Shown: piece after piece, positions 16,955 to 25,457 of the stretch | How the letters are laid out: the number at the start of each line of letters is the position of its first letter | How positions within the stretch are numbered: position 1 is the first letter of the stretch | Origin: Streptomyces sp. NBC_01429 | GTDB taxonomy: Bacteria > Actinomycetota > Actinomycetes > Streptomycetales > Streptomycetaceae | Direction: 5' to 3' | NCBI RefSeq assembly: GCF_036231945.1 | Contig: NZ_CP109599.1 | Location: 3,566,501-3,630,500 of the forward strand | Length of the DNA: 64,000 nucleotides | The notes under the pieces: generated by a model | Database searches by the model: none | Seen by the model: only the letters and a program-made list of their open reading frames with translations | Told to the model about the DNA's origin: nothing | Made by a program: the position numbers and the translations under genes

Positions 16955-17706
16955 AGGCGCTCCAACTGCCGCTCGATCAGGGTCGCGATGTCCTTCTTGG
17001 GGATGGGCTCGGCATCGAAGAGGTTGACGATCGCCACCACGTCCCCCCGCCGCGCGGCACCGACCGCCTGATACGGGTACGGCGCCTCGAACTCGGAGTC
17101 GTCCCCCGCCTCGTAGGTGAAGTAGCGACCCGTGACACTGCCCTTGACGGGGTCACCGGCGTATCCGGCCTCTTCCTGGTTGAAGTACGTCGTGCTCTCC
17201 ACCCACGCGGCCGCGCCCAAGTCCGTCATACCGGGCCGGAACTGCATCAGGACCACATTGCCCTCCCCCTCCCCCCGCTCCCAGGAGCGGGCGGCGATCC
17301 GGCGCACGTCGCTCGCCACCAGCCAGTCGAATGTCGGCTCACCCACACCGAAGTAGGCGGCGTACGCGGAGGGCGACAACCAGCCGTCGTTGTCCCAGTC
17401 CGCGAATCCCGCACGGCTCCCCGGGGGCGCGCTGATCAGCAGCTTCCGCAGATCGCCTTCGACTCTGACCTGGCTGTCCCGCGCCGCGCCCAGCGCCTTC
17501 GCCGCCTTCCCCGCGGGCAGCGGCTTCGCCGGATGGGCCAGCCCCGGCTGCCCCAGCGCCGGCAGGGGCGTCGGCGCGCGGTCGGCCTGTATCGCGTATC
17601 CGGTGGCCGTGCCGGCGACGAGGCCGAGTACGGCGGCGGTGGCGATCAGCAGGGCCGTACGGCCGCGTCTTCGGTTCTTGGATTGCACGTTCGCTGTTCC
17701 CCCCAC
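16951..17706 (-). CDS. Membrane-anchored protein of unknown function, paralogue 1 of 3
   Basis: The 251-residue protein starts with a short basic head (KNRRRGRTAL), one TM span (LIATAAVLGLVAGTATGYAI) and an outside domain with AYAAYFGVGEPTFDWLVASD, RRIAARSWERGEGEGNVVLM and a C-terminal helix LIERQLERL. It is the first gene of a three-gene cassette with paralogues 2 and 3. The predicted promoter lies in the 115 bp shared with the divergent DsrE-like gene. Function unknown. Confidence 0.8.
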   Translation of the reverse strand: MGGTANVQSKNRRRGRTALLIATAAVLGLVAGTATGYAIQADRAPTPLPALGQPGLAHPAKPLPAGKAAKALGAARDSQVRVEGDLRKLLISAPPGSRAGFADWDNDGWLSPSAYAAYFGVGEPTFDWLVASDVRRIAARSWERGEGEGNVVLMQFRPGMTDLGAAAWVESTTYFNQEEAGYAGDPVKGSVTGRYFTYEAGDDSEFEAPYPYQAVGAARRGDVVAIVNLFDAEPIPKKDIATLIERQLERL

Positions 17707-17821
17707 GCAACGGCCGTCGGACCGTCATCGGTTCTGCGGCGCGGGCGGGTTACCCGCGCGCCCCAGCGCAGACCGACGGCGACGGGCGGGGGTTGCGCGG
17801 CGGCGGATTACGATTCCGCAT

Positions 17822-18190
17822 ATGCAATCCGCGAAGAAGCTCGTGATCAAAGTGACCGCCGGAGCCGACGCCCCCGAGCGCTGCTCCCAGGCCTTCACGG
17901 TGGCGGCGGTCGCCGTGGCCAGCGGGGTCGAGGTGTCGTTGTGGCTGACGGGCGAGTCGGCGTGGTTCGCGCTGCCGGGGCGGGCGGCGGAGTTCGAGCT
18001 GCCGCACGCGGCGCCGCTGCCGGAGCTGATCGAGTCCATCCAGGCAGGCGGGCGGATCACCCTGTGCACACAGTGCGCGGCTCGGCGCGGGATCGAGGAG
18101 AAGGACGTGCTGGCGGGGGTGCGGATCGCCGGGGCGCAGGTCTTCGTCAGCGAGATCATGGCGGACGGCGTCCAGGCGCTCGTCTACTGA
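17822..18190 (+). CDS. DsrE-family protein
   Basis: The 122-residue DsrE/DsrF-like fold protein has KLVIKVTAGADAPERCSQAFTVA at the start and a central CTQCAARRG segment with two Cys that could carry sulfane sulfur. The end is VFVSEIMADGVQALVY. DsrE-like proteins take part in sulfur relay, but solitary Streptomyces members are of unknown role. It lies close to the thiosulfate sulfurtransferase/DUF1416 genes, which supports a sulfur-related role by context only. Confidence 0.8.
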   Translation: MQSAKKLVIKVTAGADAPERCSQAFTVAAVAVASGVEVSLWLTGESAWFALPGRAAEFELPHAAPLPELIESIQAGGRITLCTQCAARRGIEEKDVLAGVRIAGAQVFVSEIMADGVQALVY

Positions 18191-18268
18191 GGCAGCGGGC
18201 GCGGGCGCGGGGCGTCCCAACGGGCGCCCCGGCGCCCCGGCGCTCCTGGGCCCCGGAACCCCTGATCC

Positions 18269-18544
18269 CTAGCGGCGCTTCCTGCGTTCCAGCTCGTCCA
18301 GCCAGCGCTCAGACTTCCGCGTCTCGCGGGTCTCCGGGTCCTCCGGCGGCTCGTCCCACCACCGGTCGTCCTTGTCGCGCGTATTGCCCACGATGGCGGC
18401 GATCGGCGGGAGCAGCAGCGCCACCACGCACAGCGCGATGGCGGCCGGGACCGACCAGATGCGCACGAAGGTCCAGGCGGAGACGAAGAGGACCAGGCAT
18501 CCGCCCATGATCAGGAAGTAGCCGCGACGGCGCCGCGTGTACAT
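18269..18544 (-). CDS. DUF3099 small membrane protein
   Basis: The 91-residue protein has two closely spaced TM segments (YFLIMGGCLVLFVSAWTFV and AAIALCVVALLLPPIAAIVG). A charged C-terminus rich in Arg/Glu follows, including DDRWWDEPPEDPETRETRKS. This matches DUF3099, an actinobacterial family of unknown function found near moaA or sulfur genes. Confidence 0.85.
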   Translation of the reverse strand: MYTRRRRGYFLIMGGCLVLFVSAWTFVRIWSVPAAIALCVVALLLPPIAAIVGNTRDKDDRWWDEPPEDPETRETRKSERWLDELERRKRR

Positions 18545-18586
18545 ACCTCCAGCGTACGACCGGAGGCCGCCGGGACGGCAGGAAAA

Positions 18587-18655
18587 AACGGCACGGAAAA
18601 CGGCGCGAAGGACCGTGCCCCGTCAGTGGAAGCGTCCAACCCCCTGGGGCACGGC
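18587..18655 (-). terminator. Intrinsic terminator downstream of DUF1416 gene
   Basis: CCGTGCCCC (18613-18621) and GGGGCACGG (18646-18654) form a 9-bp stem. Reading leftward, a T-rich tract (GTTTTCCGTGCCGTTTTTT) follows at about 18587-18605. It sits 38 bp past the stop of the DUF1416 gene. Confidence 0.6.
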
Positions 18656-18692
18656 CCTCCGGCCGGTAGTACGTGAATCAGCGGCGTGGAAC

Positions 18693-18980
18693 TCAGACCG
18701 CGATCGCGACCTCGGAGAGGCCACCGGTCTGCGCGACGACCGTACGGTCCGCCGAGCCACCCGGGACGAGGGCGCGTACCGTCCACGTGCCCTCGGCCGC
18801 GTAGAAGCGGAACTGGCCGGTCGCCGAGGTCGGGACCTCGGCGGTGAACTCGCCGGTCGAGTCCAGCAGGCGTACGTAGCCGGTGACGGGCTCGCCGTCA
18901 CGCGTCACGGAGCCCTGGATGGTGGTCTCGCCGGGCTTGATCGTCGAAGCGTCCGGGCCGCCGGCCTGTGCTCCACACAT
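18693..18980 (-). CDS. DUF1416 / SseC-like sulfurtransferase partner
   Basis: The 95-residue beta-sandwich protein starts MCGAQAGGPDASTIKPGETT. Bacterial DUF1416 proteins are Ig-like/carboxypeptidase-regulatory-like and are always linked to a thiosulfate sulfurtransferase, as in mycobacterial sseC/cysA (from memory). I use the internal ATG at 18980, because residues upstream of it belong to the shadow of the sulfurtransferase gene. Spacing to that gene is 34 bp, so they form one operon. Confidence 0.85.
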   Translation of the reverse strand: MCGAQAGGPDASTIKPGETTIQGSVTRDGEPVTGYVRLLDSTGEFTAEVPTSATGQFRFYAAEGTWTVRALVPGGSADRTVVAQTGGLSEVAIAV

Positions 18981-19014
18981 ACTGTTCAGTCCTTCTGTCG
19001 CAGGTCGGGCGGGA

Positions 19015-19854
19015 TTACTTGTTGGCGCCGAGCTCGATCGGCACGCCGACGAGGGAGCCGTACTCGGTCCACGAGCCGTCGTAGTTCTTGACGTTGTCCA
19101 CGCCGAGCAGCTCGTGCAGCACGAACCAGGTGAGCGCCGAGCGCTCACCGATGCGGCAGTACGCGACGGTGTCCTTGGCCAGGTCGATCCGCTCGTCCAC
19201 GTAGAGCTGCTTCAGCTCGTCGTCCGACTTGAACGTGCCGTCGTCGTTGGCGTTCTTCGACCACGGGATGTTGCGGGCGGACGGGATGTGGCCCGGACGC
19301 TGCGACTGCTCCTGCGGGAGGTGCGCCGGGGCGAGCAGCTTGCCGCTGAACTCGTCGGGCGAGCGCACGTCGACCAGGTTCTGCGTGCCGATCGCGGCGA
19401 CCGCGTCGTCACGGAAGGCGCGGATCGAGGTGTCCTGCGCCTTGGCCTTGTACGCGGTGGTGGCGCGGGTCGGGACGGCTTCGACCAGGTCGCGGGAGTC
19501 CAGCTCCCACTTCTTGCGGCCGCCGTCGAGGAGCTTGACGGAGTCGTGGCCGTACAGCTTGAAGTACCAGTAGGCGTAGGAGGCGAACCAGTTGTTGTTG
19601 CCGCCGTAGAGCACGACCGTGTCGTCGTTGCCGATGCCCTTGGCGGACAGGAGCTTCTCGAAGCCCTCCTGGTCGACGAAGTCGCGGCGGACCGGGTCCT
19701 GGAGGTCGCTCTTCCAGTCGATCCTGACCGCGTTCTTGATGTGGTTCTTGTCGTAGGCCGAGGTGTCCTCGTCGACCTCGACGATGACTACCTTCGGGTC
19801 GTCGATGTGGGCCTCGACCCAGTCGGCGTCTACCAGGACGTCACTGCGGCTCAT
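19015..19854 (-). CDS. Thiosulfate sulfurtransferase (rhodanese)
   Basis: Transfers sulfane sulfur from thiosulfate to cyanide or thiol acceptors. The 279-residue protein has two rhodanese domains: the inactive N-domain (VVLYGGNNNWFASYAYWYFK) and the active C-domain with CRIGERS, whose Cys is the persulfide-forming residue. LLDGGRKKWE and VRSPDEFSG are conserved family blocks. GGAGGAG lies just before the ATG at 19854. A Cys-Arg leader peptide is encoded 203 bp upstream. Confidence 0.95.
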   Translation of the reverse strand: MSRSDVLVDADWVEAHIDDPKVVIVEVDEDTSAYDKNHIKNAVRIDWKSDLQDPVRRDFVDQEGFEKLLSAKGIGNDDTVVLYGGNNNWFASYAYWYFKLYGHDSVKLLDGGRKKWELDSRDLVEAVPTRATTAYKAKAQDTSIRAFRDDAVAAIGTQNLVDVRSPDEFSGKLLAPAHLPQEQSQRPGHIPSARNIPWSKNANDDGTFKSDDELKQLYVDERIDLAKDTVAYCRIGERSALTWFVLHELLGVDNVKNYDGSWTEYGSLVGVPIELGANK

Positions 19855-20057
19855 GCTGTTCTCCTCCGGGGCAGTGTGCGGCGAGATGGTGCTGTGTGCG
19901 GTGGCTTCGGGGATCGGACGCGGTTGCGGCCCGTGCTCTCCGGGCACCGGCCCGGCGCGTTCGGGCCGGTGACGGCCCTGGGGCGGCTGGGCGGGGTCCT
20001 GAGCTGCGGCTCGAAGGGCCCGGGGAAGGGGCGGGGGGGGGAACGCGAACGTCCCGC

Positions 20058-20138
20058 TCAGAGAGTGCGACAGAGCATGGCGGCGACGCGGCACAGGTCT
20101 ACTGCCCGCCGCTTCGTGAGGTCCGCCTGAAGCTTCAT
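20058..20138 (-). CDS. Putative Cys-Arg leader peptide, 26 residues
   Basis: ATG at 20138 to TGA at 20058 encodes MKLQADLTKRRAVDLCRVAA, followed by MLCRTL. Two Cys-Arg dipeptides sit six apart (DLCRVAAMLCR). This is the actinobacterial 'putative leader peptide' pattern seen in front of cysteine and sulfur genes, which would monitor Cys-tRNA or sulfur supply. It precedes the thiosulfate sulfurtransferase gene by about 200 bp on the same strand. Confidence 0.75.
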   Translation of the reverse strand: MKLQADLTKRRAVDLCRVAAMLCRTL

Positions 20139-20145
20139 ATGACCG

Positions 20146-20175
20146 ATCGTAGGTACGTCACGAGGGCCATGTCAC
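20146..20175 (-). promoter_or_regulatory. Promoter giving a leaderless leader-peptide mRNA
   Basis: On the minus strand, GTGACA (20175-20170) and TACGAT (20151-20146) are separated by 18 nt and resemble HrdB-type -35/-10 boxes. The -10 box ends 7 nt before the ATG at 20138, so transcription would begin on or beside the A of ATG. No Shine-Dalgarno is present, which fits a leaderless start. Confidence 0.5.
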
Positions 20176-20368
20176 CGCCGTGTCGCATTCTGAGACGCGA
20201 TCATCCACATGTCGAGACGAAGACGGACCGAACGCGGTACGGGACGATGGTCCGAACGGCCGCCGCCGCCCGTACCGCCTCCCTCATCCTGCCCGCATCT
20301 GCGGAACGGACACCTCGTCTCACGATCCGGCCGCCTGTTCCGGCGGGGCCCGTCAGCCGGTCAGCCCG

Positions 20369-21118
20369 TCAGCCCGTCAGCGAGACGTTCGTCCCCGTGC
20401 CCGAGAACCGCAGCCCGGTCTCCGCCGCGTCCACCTTGTCGAGCTTGACCGTCGACGGCAGCCCGTCGATCTTCATGTCGTAGTCCACCAGGTCGCGCAG
20501 CTGGCTGTCGAAGCCCGGAATCGGCAGCGTGGGCAGGGTGGCGGCCTTCAGCCGGACGGTGTGGCCGTTCACCAGCGAGACCGTGCTGTAGACGCTGAGC
20601 TTCTCGCCGTCCAGCAGCGACTTGAACGGGGCGGGGATGGTGACGCCCGCGCCCTCCGCCACATCGGCCAGCGAGCCCGACAGCTTGACCTGGCTCTTGG
20701 CCGCCCGGTCGGCGCCCGCGTACCCGACGCTCACGCCCTTCGGCGCCGACTGCTGGAGGTCCGCGTACGAGATCCGGGCCGAGCCGTCGGCCTGTCCCGC
20801 CGTCGCGGAGGAGAAACTGCTGTCGACCCTGACGTCCTTGAGGACCGCCTTGACCTCGGTCACCTGGATCGTGCGGCCGTCCACGGTGGCGTTGACGCCG
20901 CCGAGGCCGATCTCGATCTCGTCCAGGGAGGAGTTCAGGACCTGGGTGAGGAAGGGGAAGCCCTTGATGGAGACCTCGGGGTCGGAGCTGAGGCCCTGGC
21001 TCGACTTGATCTTCTCGGCGACCTGGCCCTCGGCGAAGTACACGGCCGCCCGGTCGGCGGCGACGAAGAGCCCGCCGAAGATCACGACGAGTATCAGCAG
21101 TATTCGCAGTGCGCGCAT
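20369..21118 (-). CDS. LmeA-like phospholipid-binding protein (DUF2993)
   Basis: The ~249-residue protein has an N-terminal membrane anchor (MRALRILLILVVIFGGLFVA) and one DUF2993 domain: VSIKGFPFLTQVLNSSLDEI is the family's GFPFLTQ block. LmeA proteins in mycobacteria bind phospholipid in the periplasm and influence lipomannan elongation. Start at ATG 21118; a GTG at 21136 would add six residues. A second, larger DUF2993 protein lies at 32662. Confidence 0.85.
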   Translation of the reverse strand: MRALRILLILVVIFGGLFVAADRAAVYFAEGQVAEKIKSSQGLSSDPEVSIKGFPFLTQVLNSSLDEIEIGLGGVNATVDGRTIQVTEVKAVLKDVRVDSSFSSATAGQADGSARISYADLQQSAPKGVSVGYAGADRAAKSQVKLSGSLADVAEGAGVTIPAPFKSLLDGEKLSVYSTVSLVNGHTVRLKAATLPTLPIPGFDSQLRDLVDYDMKIDGLPSTVKLDKVDAAETGLRFSGTGTNVSLTG

Positions 21119-21244
21119 TGCTCGGTGTTCCCCCACCCTGGTCGGTCATGACCTCGGCCGGTCATGTGCGTACACGTACGTGTGGGTGCACGTACGTACG
21201 TGGTCCTGGCGCCGGCCCCGCCCGCGACCATGACCGTGAGCGTA

Positions 21245-21288
21245 ACTCCGGCGGGCGGTACCCGGATTCGGATACCGCCCGCCGGAGT
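21245..21288 (-). terminator. 16-bp perfect hairpin downstream of the membrane-protein gene
   Basis: Arms at 21245-21260 and 21273-21288 are perfectly complementary with a 12-nt loop. On the minus strand it follows the stop of the 21385-22644 gene by about 97 bp. No U-run is present, as is common for Streptomyces terminators. Palindromic CACGTACGTGT-type repeats lie beside it at 21171-21212. Confidence 0.6.
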
Positions 21289-21384
21289 GATCGATCCCGT
21301 CGGTCCCGTCGATCCCAGTGATCGACGTCCGGCGGAGGCAAACGGTTCCCGCCGGCCGCTTCCGGCCCACACCGGCTTCCACCG

Positions 21385-22644
21385 TCAGACCAGTGCGCGA
21401 CCCAGCAGGTAGACGGCCGGTGCGGCGGCCGTGAGCGGCAGGGCCACCCCGGCGGTCATGTGCACGAAGCGCGACGGGTAGTCGTAGCTCGCCGCCCGCA
21501 GCCCGATCAGCGCGCAGACCCCGGCGACCAGTCCCAGCACCGCGCCCCGGCCGCTGGTCAGGTCGTCCGTCATCCCGCCGACCACGAGACCCGCGACCAT
21601 GCCGGCCAGCGGAGCGGCCACGAGGGAGACGGGCCCCGGCAGCGGCAGCGCGCGGACCACGGTGGCCACCGCGACGGCGATCGCCCCGACGACCACGGCG
21701 GCCGGCGGTGCCGCCAGGTGCCCGGCGGCGAGGATGGCGAGCGCGGCGGAGGCGACGGCGGCCATCAGGCCGGCCATCCGCTCGTCGCCGGTCGCGGGAC
21801 TGCGCAGCTGGAGGACGACGACGAGCAGCACCCACACCCCGAGCGTGCCGAGGATCGCGGCGGCGCCGCTCTCCCGGCCCGCGGCGAGCAGCGCGACATC
21901 GGCGACGACGCCGCCGAGGAACGCGAGCGCGATGCCCTGCCGGGCCGGCCACATGCCGTTCAGCCGGAACCAGCCGGCGGCCGTGACGGCCTGGAGCAGT
22001 ACGAGGGGCACGAGCAAGCCGTACGACCCGAGGGCCGCGCCCCCGGCCAGCAGCAGCCCGAGCAGCGCGGTCAGCCCGGCCGGCTGGATGCCGGGCGGAA
22101 TGATCGGCGAGCGGCCCTCGGCACGGGCGCGCTGGGCGTCGGTCATCCGGGCGCTGCCCAGGGTGGTGGGCGTGCTGTACCCGCTGGTGTCGACGGACCC
22201 GCCCGCGCCGGGCGGCGGGGGCGGCGTCGTCGGAGCCTGCCCCGAAGCCGAAGCCGAAGCCGGAGCAGGGGCATGGGCCGGGGCATGGGCCGGAGCCGGA
22301 GCCGGGGCCTGCGGGGGCAGATACGCGGTGTCAGCCGCCGCGGCGGCCCGCGGAGCCTGCTGGGCCTGCTGGGCCTGCTGAGCCTGCTGGTACGCCTGCC
22401 CCGGAGCCTGCCCGGCCCCCTGGTCCGGCACCGGTCCCGACGCCTGCGGCCGGATCTGCGGCTGGTACTGGGTGTCCCAGGTCTGCCCCTCCCACGTCTG
22501 CGCGGCGGGGACCTCCGGCTGTCCCTGTCCCGGCCCCTGCCCCTGTCCCGGCTGCTGGGGCTCCGCCCAGCCCTGCGGCCCGGAACGCGCACCCTGGCCC
22601 TGGCCCTGCCCCTGGCCGTACGGATACTGCTGATCGTTGCTCAT
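21385..22644 (-). CDS. Multi-span membrane protein with Gln/Gly/Pro-rich N-terminal arm
   Basis: The ~419-residue protein has a ~190-residue cytoplasmic arm of GQGQ, QAQQAQQAQ and PAPAHAP repeats. About nine or ten hydrophobic spans follow (for example GLTALLGLLLAGGAALGSYG and LALVAGVCALIGLRAASY-like segments). No known transporter or enzyme motif was seen. The ATG at 22644 follows GGAGGGTG and aligns better than the upstream start at 22752. Function unknown; the low-complexity arm varies in length among relatives of this type. Confidence 0.7.
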   Translation of the reverse strand: MSNDQQYPYGQGQGQGQGARSGPQGWAEPQQPGQGQGPGQGQPEVPAAQTWEGQTWDTQYQPQIRPQASGPVPDQGAGQAPGQAYQQAQQAQQAQQAPRAAAAADTAYLPPQAPAPAPAHAPAHAPAPASASASGQAPTTPPPPPGAGGSVDTSGYSTPTTLGSARMTDAQRARAEGRSPIIPPGIQPAGLTALLGLLLAGGAALGSYGLLVPLVLLQAVTAAGWFRLNGMWPARQGIALAFLGGVVADVALLAAGRESGAAAILGTLGVWVLLVVVLQLRSPATGDERMAGLMAAVASAALAILAAGHLAAPPAAVVVGAIAVAVATVVRALPLPGPVSLVAAPLAGMVAGLVVGGMTDDLTSGRGAVLGLVAGVCALIGLRAASYDYPSRFVHMTAGVALPLTAAAPAVYLLGRALV

Positions 22645-22654
22645 ATGCTGCGGT

Positions 22655-22909
22655 TCACCCTCCTGCGAACGGCGGGAGCACCTCGACCGTGCCGCCCTCG
22701 GCAAGGCGTACGGTCTCATGCCCACGGGTACCCACGGGGTCGCCGTCGACAAGGAACGAGGATCTGCGGAGTACCCGGACCAGCTCGCCGGGGTGCCTCA
22801 CCCGGGCGGCGTCCAGCGCCTCGGCGAGATTCTCCGCCGTGTACGGCTCCTCCGCGACTCCCGCGGCGGCCTTGGCCGCAGCCCAGTAGCGGATCGTGCC
22901 CGACGCCAT
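22655..22909 (-). CDS. MoaD/ThiS-family sulfur carrier protein
   Basis: The 84-residue ubiquitin-fold protein ends in the diagnostic di-glycine (LPPFAGG). VRLAEGGTVEVLPPFAGG and TIRYWAAAKAAAGV are MoaD-like. In molybdenum-cofactor synthesis the C-terminal Gly is thiocarboxylated by MoeB and delivers sulfur to precursor Z. It is located 10 bp upstream of the membrane protein's ATG on the same strand. Confidence 0.85.
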   Translation of the reverse strand: MASGTIRYWAAAKAAAGVAEEPYTAENLAEALDAARVRHPGELVRVLRRSSFLVDGDPVGTRGHETVRLAEGGTVEVLPPFAGG

Positions 22910-23477
22910 GTCCGTTCCTCTCCTCCCCGCGCACCGCCGCCGGCACCGGCACCGGCCCGTACACGTGGGCGGCCCGTGTCACCCGTACGCCCGTACGTAC
23001 CCCTCTCCTCCCCATGATGACGGAGAAGTTCCGCGCCTCTGTGCGCCCCCTGTGCCCCGCATCACGCGAAACCTTCCGTACATGGCTCGTACACCGCCCC
23101 GATGCGGCGCTTACACCAGGCACACGCAGGGCAAACGTGGCTCTTTCGACCCTCGGGACGCGGCCCCGAACACCCCGCGCCCGACGCCGCGCGCGCCCGG
23201 CCAAACACGTGATCTGCGAGATTGCCCCTCTCCACCGGAACACAAGTGGGTTATTCTCCTGTGCAGAGGATCCGGGCAATGTAGCCCCCGGGTCCTTTTG
23301 TGTTTCCCGCCTGTTGTTACAGACAGATGACACAGACGGAATTCGCAGACACAAGGAACAGCTCGGACGAACAGGTTCGAGAACGCGGACCCCCGGGGCG
23401 CGGGGCCCGCACGCAGGACCGGCAGTACCCAGCAGTGCCGCATACGTCCTCGCAGGGACCGAGGAGGAACCGACGTA
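22910..23477. other. Long intergenic region upstream of glnR
   Basis: This 568-bp region separates the minus-strand moaD-like gene from the glnR leader ORF. It holds no further gene that I can support. The right part (about 23240-23345) is AT-richer and probably carries the glnR promoter: TTATTCTCC and AATGTAG boxes and a spaced GTTAC/ATGAC/GGAAT series. The left part is dense in CGTACG words and poly-purine/pyrimidine stretches only. Confidence 0.5.
23316..23342 (+). promoter_or_regulatory. Possible GlnR-like box
   Basis: GTTAC, ATGAC and GGAAT begin at 23316, 23327 and 23338, an 11-bp period that matches the a-site/b-site spacing of GlnR boxes (gTnAc-n6-GaAAc). Only the first half-site fits the consensus well, so autoregulation is no more than a possibility. 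Confidence 0.25.
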
Positions 23478-23534
23478 ATGGGCAAGCGAACCGTGAACGA
23501 CAACAGTCCGACCGAGGCAGGTGGGCGGCGATGA
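23478..23534 (+). CDS. Tiny upstream ORF (18 codons) coupled to glnR
   Basis: GAGGAGGA lies about 8 nt upstream of an ATG that reads [18 protein letters not shown] and stops at TGA 23532-23534. Its stop overlaps the glnR ATG as ATGA (23531-23534). The uORF has a far better Shine-Dalgarno than glnR itself, which suggests that ribosomes reach glnR by termination-reinitiation. Confidence 0.55.
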   Translation: MGKRTVNDNSPTEAGGRR

Positions 23535-24349
23535 GTTCTCTGCTGCTTCTGACCAACGCACTCCAGCCCTCCACGGAGGTGCTGCCCGCTCTCGGACTTC
23601 TGCTCCACAATGTGCGGGTGGCCCCCGCCGAGGGGCCCGCCCTCGTCGACACCCCTGGTGCCGATGTCATTCTGATCGACGGCCGCCGCGACCTTCCGCA
23701 GGTGCGCTCGCTCTGCCAGCTGCTGCGGTCCACCGGACCCGGCTGCCCGCTGATCCTCGTCGTCACCGAGGGCGGCCTCGCGGCCGTCACCGCCGACTGG
23801 GGCATCGACGACGTCCTGCTGGACACGGCGGGCCCGGCCGAGGTCGAGGCGCGGCTGCGGCTCGCGATGGGCCGCCAGCAGATCTCGACCGACGACTCCC
23901 CGATGGAGATCCGCAACGGCGACCTCTCGGTCGACGAGGCGACGTACAGCGCGAAGCTCAAGGGCCGGGTCCTGGACCTGACCTTCAAGGAGTTCGAGCT
24001 GCTCAAGTACCTCGCGCAGCACCCCGGCCGGGTCTTCACCCGGGCCCAGCTGCTCCAAGAGGTCTGGGGCTACGACTACTTCGGCGGTACGCGAACGGTC
24101 GACGTCCACGTACGGCGGCTGCGCGCCAAGCTCGGCGTCGAGCACGAGTCGCTGATCGGCACCGTACGGAACGTGGGATACCGCTTCGTCACCCCGGAGA
24201 AGCCGGAGAAGGCCGAGCGCGCCGCCGCCGAGAAGCCCGAGCAGCGCAGCGGCGCCGGGGCCTCCTCGCCCGAGGACCGCGATGACGCGGTGGTGGCAGC
24301 CGTGGAAGAAGCGGTGGAAGAAGCTTCCGTACGCCCTGCCAAGAGGTAG
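23531..24349 (+). CDS. glnR: GlnR-like OmpR-type global nitrogen regulator
   Basis: The 272-residue protein has a receiver-like domain ([31 protein letters not shown]) and an OmpR winged helix ([20 protein letters not shown] and [13 protein letters not shown]). The sequence closely resembles Streptomyces GlnR as I remember it. GlnR controls glnA, amtB, nirB and other nitrogen genes; its receiver keeps the conserved Asp but lacks the full acidic pocket and works without a partner kinase. The C-terminal tail is Ala/Glu-rich. No kinase gene is adjacent. The start overlaps the small upstream ORF. Confidence 0.9.
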   Translation: MSSLLLLTNALQPSTEVLPALGLLLHNVRVAPAEGPALVDTPGADVILIDGRRDLPQVRSLCQLLRSTGPGCPLILVVTEGGLAAVTADWGIDDVLLDTAGPAEVEARLRLAMGRQQISTDDSPMEIRNGDLSVDEATYSAKLKGRVLDLTFKEFELLKYLAQHPGRVFTRAQLLQEVWGYDYFGGTRTVDVHVRRLRAKLGVEHESLIGTVRNVGYRFVTPEKPEKAERAAAEKPEQRSGAGASSPEDRDDAVVAAVEEAVEEASVRPAKR

Positions 24350-24373
24350 GTCACCCCGCGTAGACTGCCGCGC

Positions 24374-25396
24374 GTGGCCAAGGTGACGCGGGATGATGTG
24401 GCACGACTGGCGGGTACGTCGACTGCGGTCGTCAGCTACGTCATCAACAACGGACCCCGGCCGGTCGCCCCGGCCACGCGCGAGCGGGTGGTCGCCGCGA
24501 TCAAGGAGCTGGGCTACCGCCCGGACCGGGTCGCCCAGGCGATGGCCTCGCGGCGGACCGACCTCATAGGGATGGTCGTGCCCGACGCCCGGCAGCCCTT
24601 CTTCGCGGAGATGGCGCACGCCGTGGAGCAGGCCGCGGCCGAGCGCGGGAAAATGGTCCTCGTCGGGAACTCCGACTACCGGGACGAGCGCGAGGTCCAC
24701 TATCTGCGTGCCTTCCTCGGCATGCGGGTCTCCGGGCTGATCCTGGTCAGCCAGGGTCCGAGCGAGCGCGCGGCCGCCGAGATCGACGCCTGGGACGCCC
24801 GGGTGGTGCTGCTGCACGAGCGGCCGGAGAACATCGACGACGTCGCCGTCATCACGGACGACATCGGCGGCGCCCAGCTCGCCACCCGCCATCTGCTGGA
24901 GCACGGCCATCCCTATGTGGCCTGCCTCGGCGGCGTCGAGTCGACCCCGGCCGTCGGCGACCCGGTGGCCGACCACGTCGAGGGCTGGCGGCGGGCGATG
25001 CTGGAGTCCGGGCGTTCGGTGGAGGGCCGCCTCTTCCAGGCCCCGTACAACCGTTACGACGCCTACCTCATCGCGCTCGAACTGCTCGCGGGCCCCGACC
25101 GCCCCCCGGCCATCTTCTGCTCCACCGACGACCAGGCCATCGGCGTCCTGCGCGCCGCCCGCGAGCTGCGCATCGACGTGCCGGGCGAGCTGGCGGTCGC
25201 CGGCTTCGACGACGTCAAGGAGGCCGGTCTCACCGACCCGCCACTGACGACGATCTCCTCCGACCGCCCCGCGATGGCCCGCGCCGCGGTGGACCTGGTC
25301 CTGGACGAGGGCCTGCGCATCGCGGGCTCCCGCAGGGAACGCGTGAAGCAGTTCCCCTCGGCCCTGATCCTCCGCCGCTCCTGCGGCTGCGCGTAA
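24374..25396 (+). CDS. LacI-family transcriptional regulator
   Basis: The 340-residue protein has the LacI HTH at the N-terminus ([20 protein letters not shown]) and the hinge helix region [21 protein letters not shown] periplasmic-binding-type ligand domain follows ([38 protein letters not shown] end). The start is GTG. It follows glnR by 24 bp, and its sugar or effector is not evident. From memory, S. coelicolor has the same glnR-lacI order followed by an htrA gene. Here 3.5 kb of other DNA lies between lacI and htrA. Confidence 0.9.
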   Translation: MAKVTRDDVARLAGTSTAVVSYVINNGPRPVAPATRERVVAAIKELGYRPDRVAQAMASRRTDLIGMVVPDARQPFFAEMAHAVEQAAAERGKMVLVGNSDYRDEREVHYLRAFLGMRVSGLILVSQGPSERAAAEIDAWDARVVLLHERPENIDDVAVITDDIGGAQLATRHLLEHGHPYVACLGGVESTPAVGDPVADHVEGWRRAMLESGRSVEGRLFQAPYNRYDAYLIALELLAGPDRPPAIFCSTDDQAIGVLRAARELRIDVPGELAVAGFDDVKEAGLTDPPLTTISSDRPAMARAAVDLVLDEGLRIAGSRRERVKQFPSALILRRSCGCA

Positions 25397-25457
25397 CCGC
25401 TGCGCTCAGCGGCTGTGGCCCGCCCCGTCCCACGCCCGAAGACGTCATCTCGCTTGG

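Noticed and set aside
21171..21212. CACGTACGTGT palindromes as an origin or regulator array
   Set aside because: Only short self-complementary words typical of GC-rich intergenic DNA, with no DnaA boxes.
22716..23561. Minus-strand 281-codon ORF over the glnR upstream region
   Set aside because: No ribosome site or domain; composition is that of a non-coding GC-rich frame.
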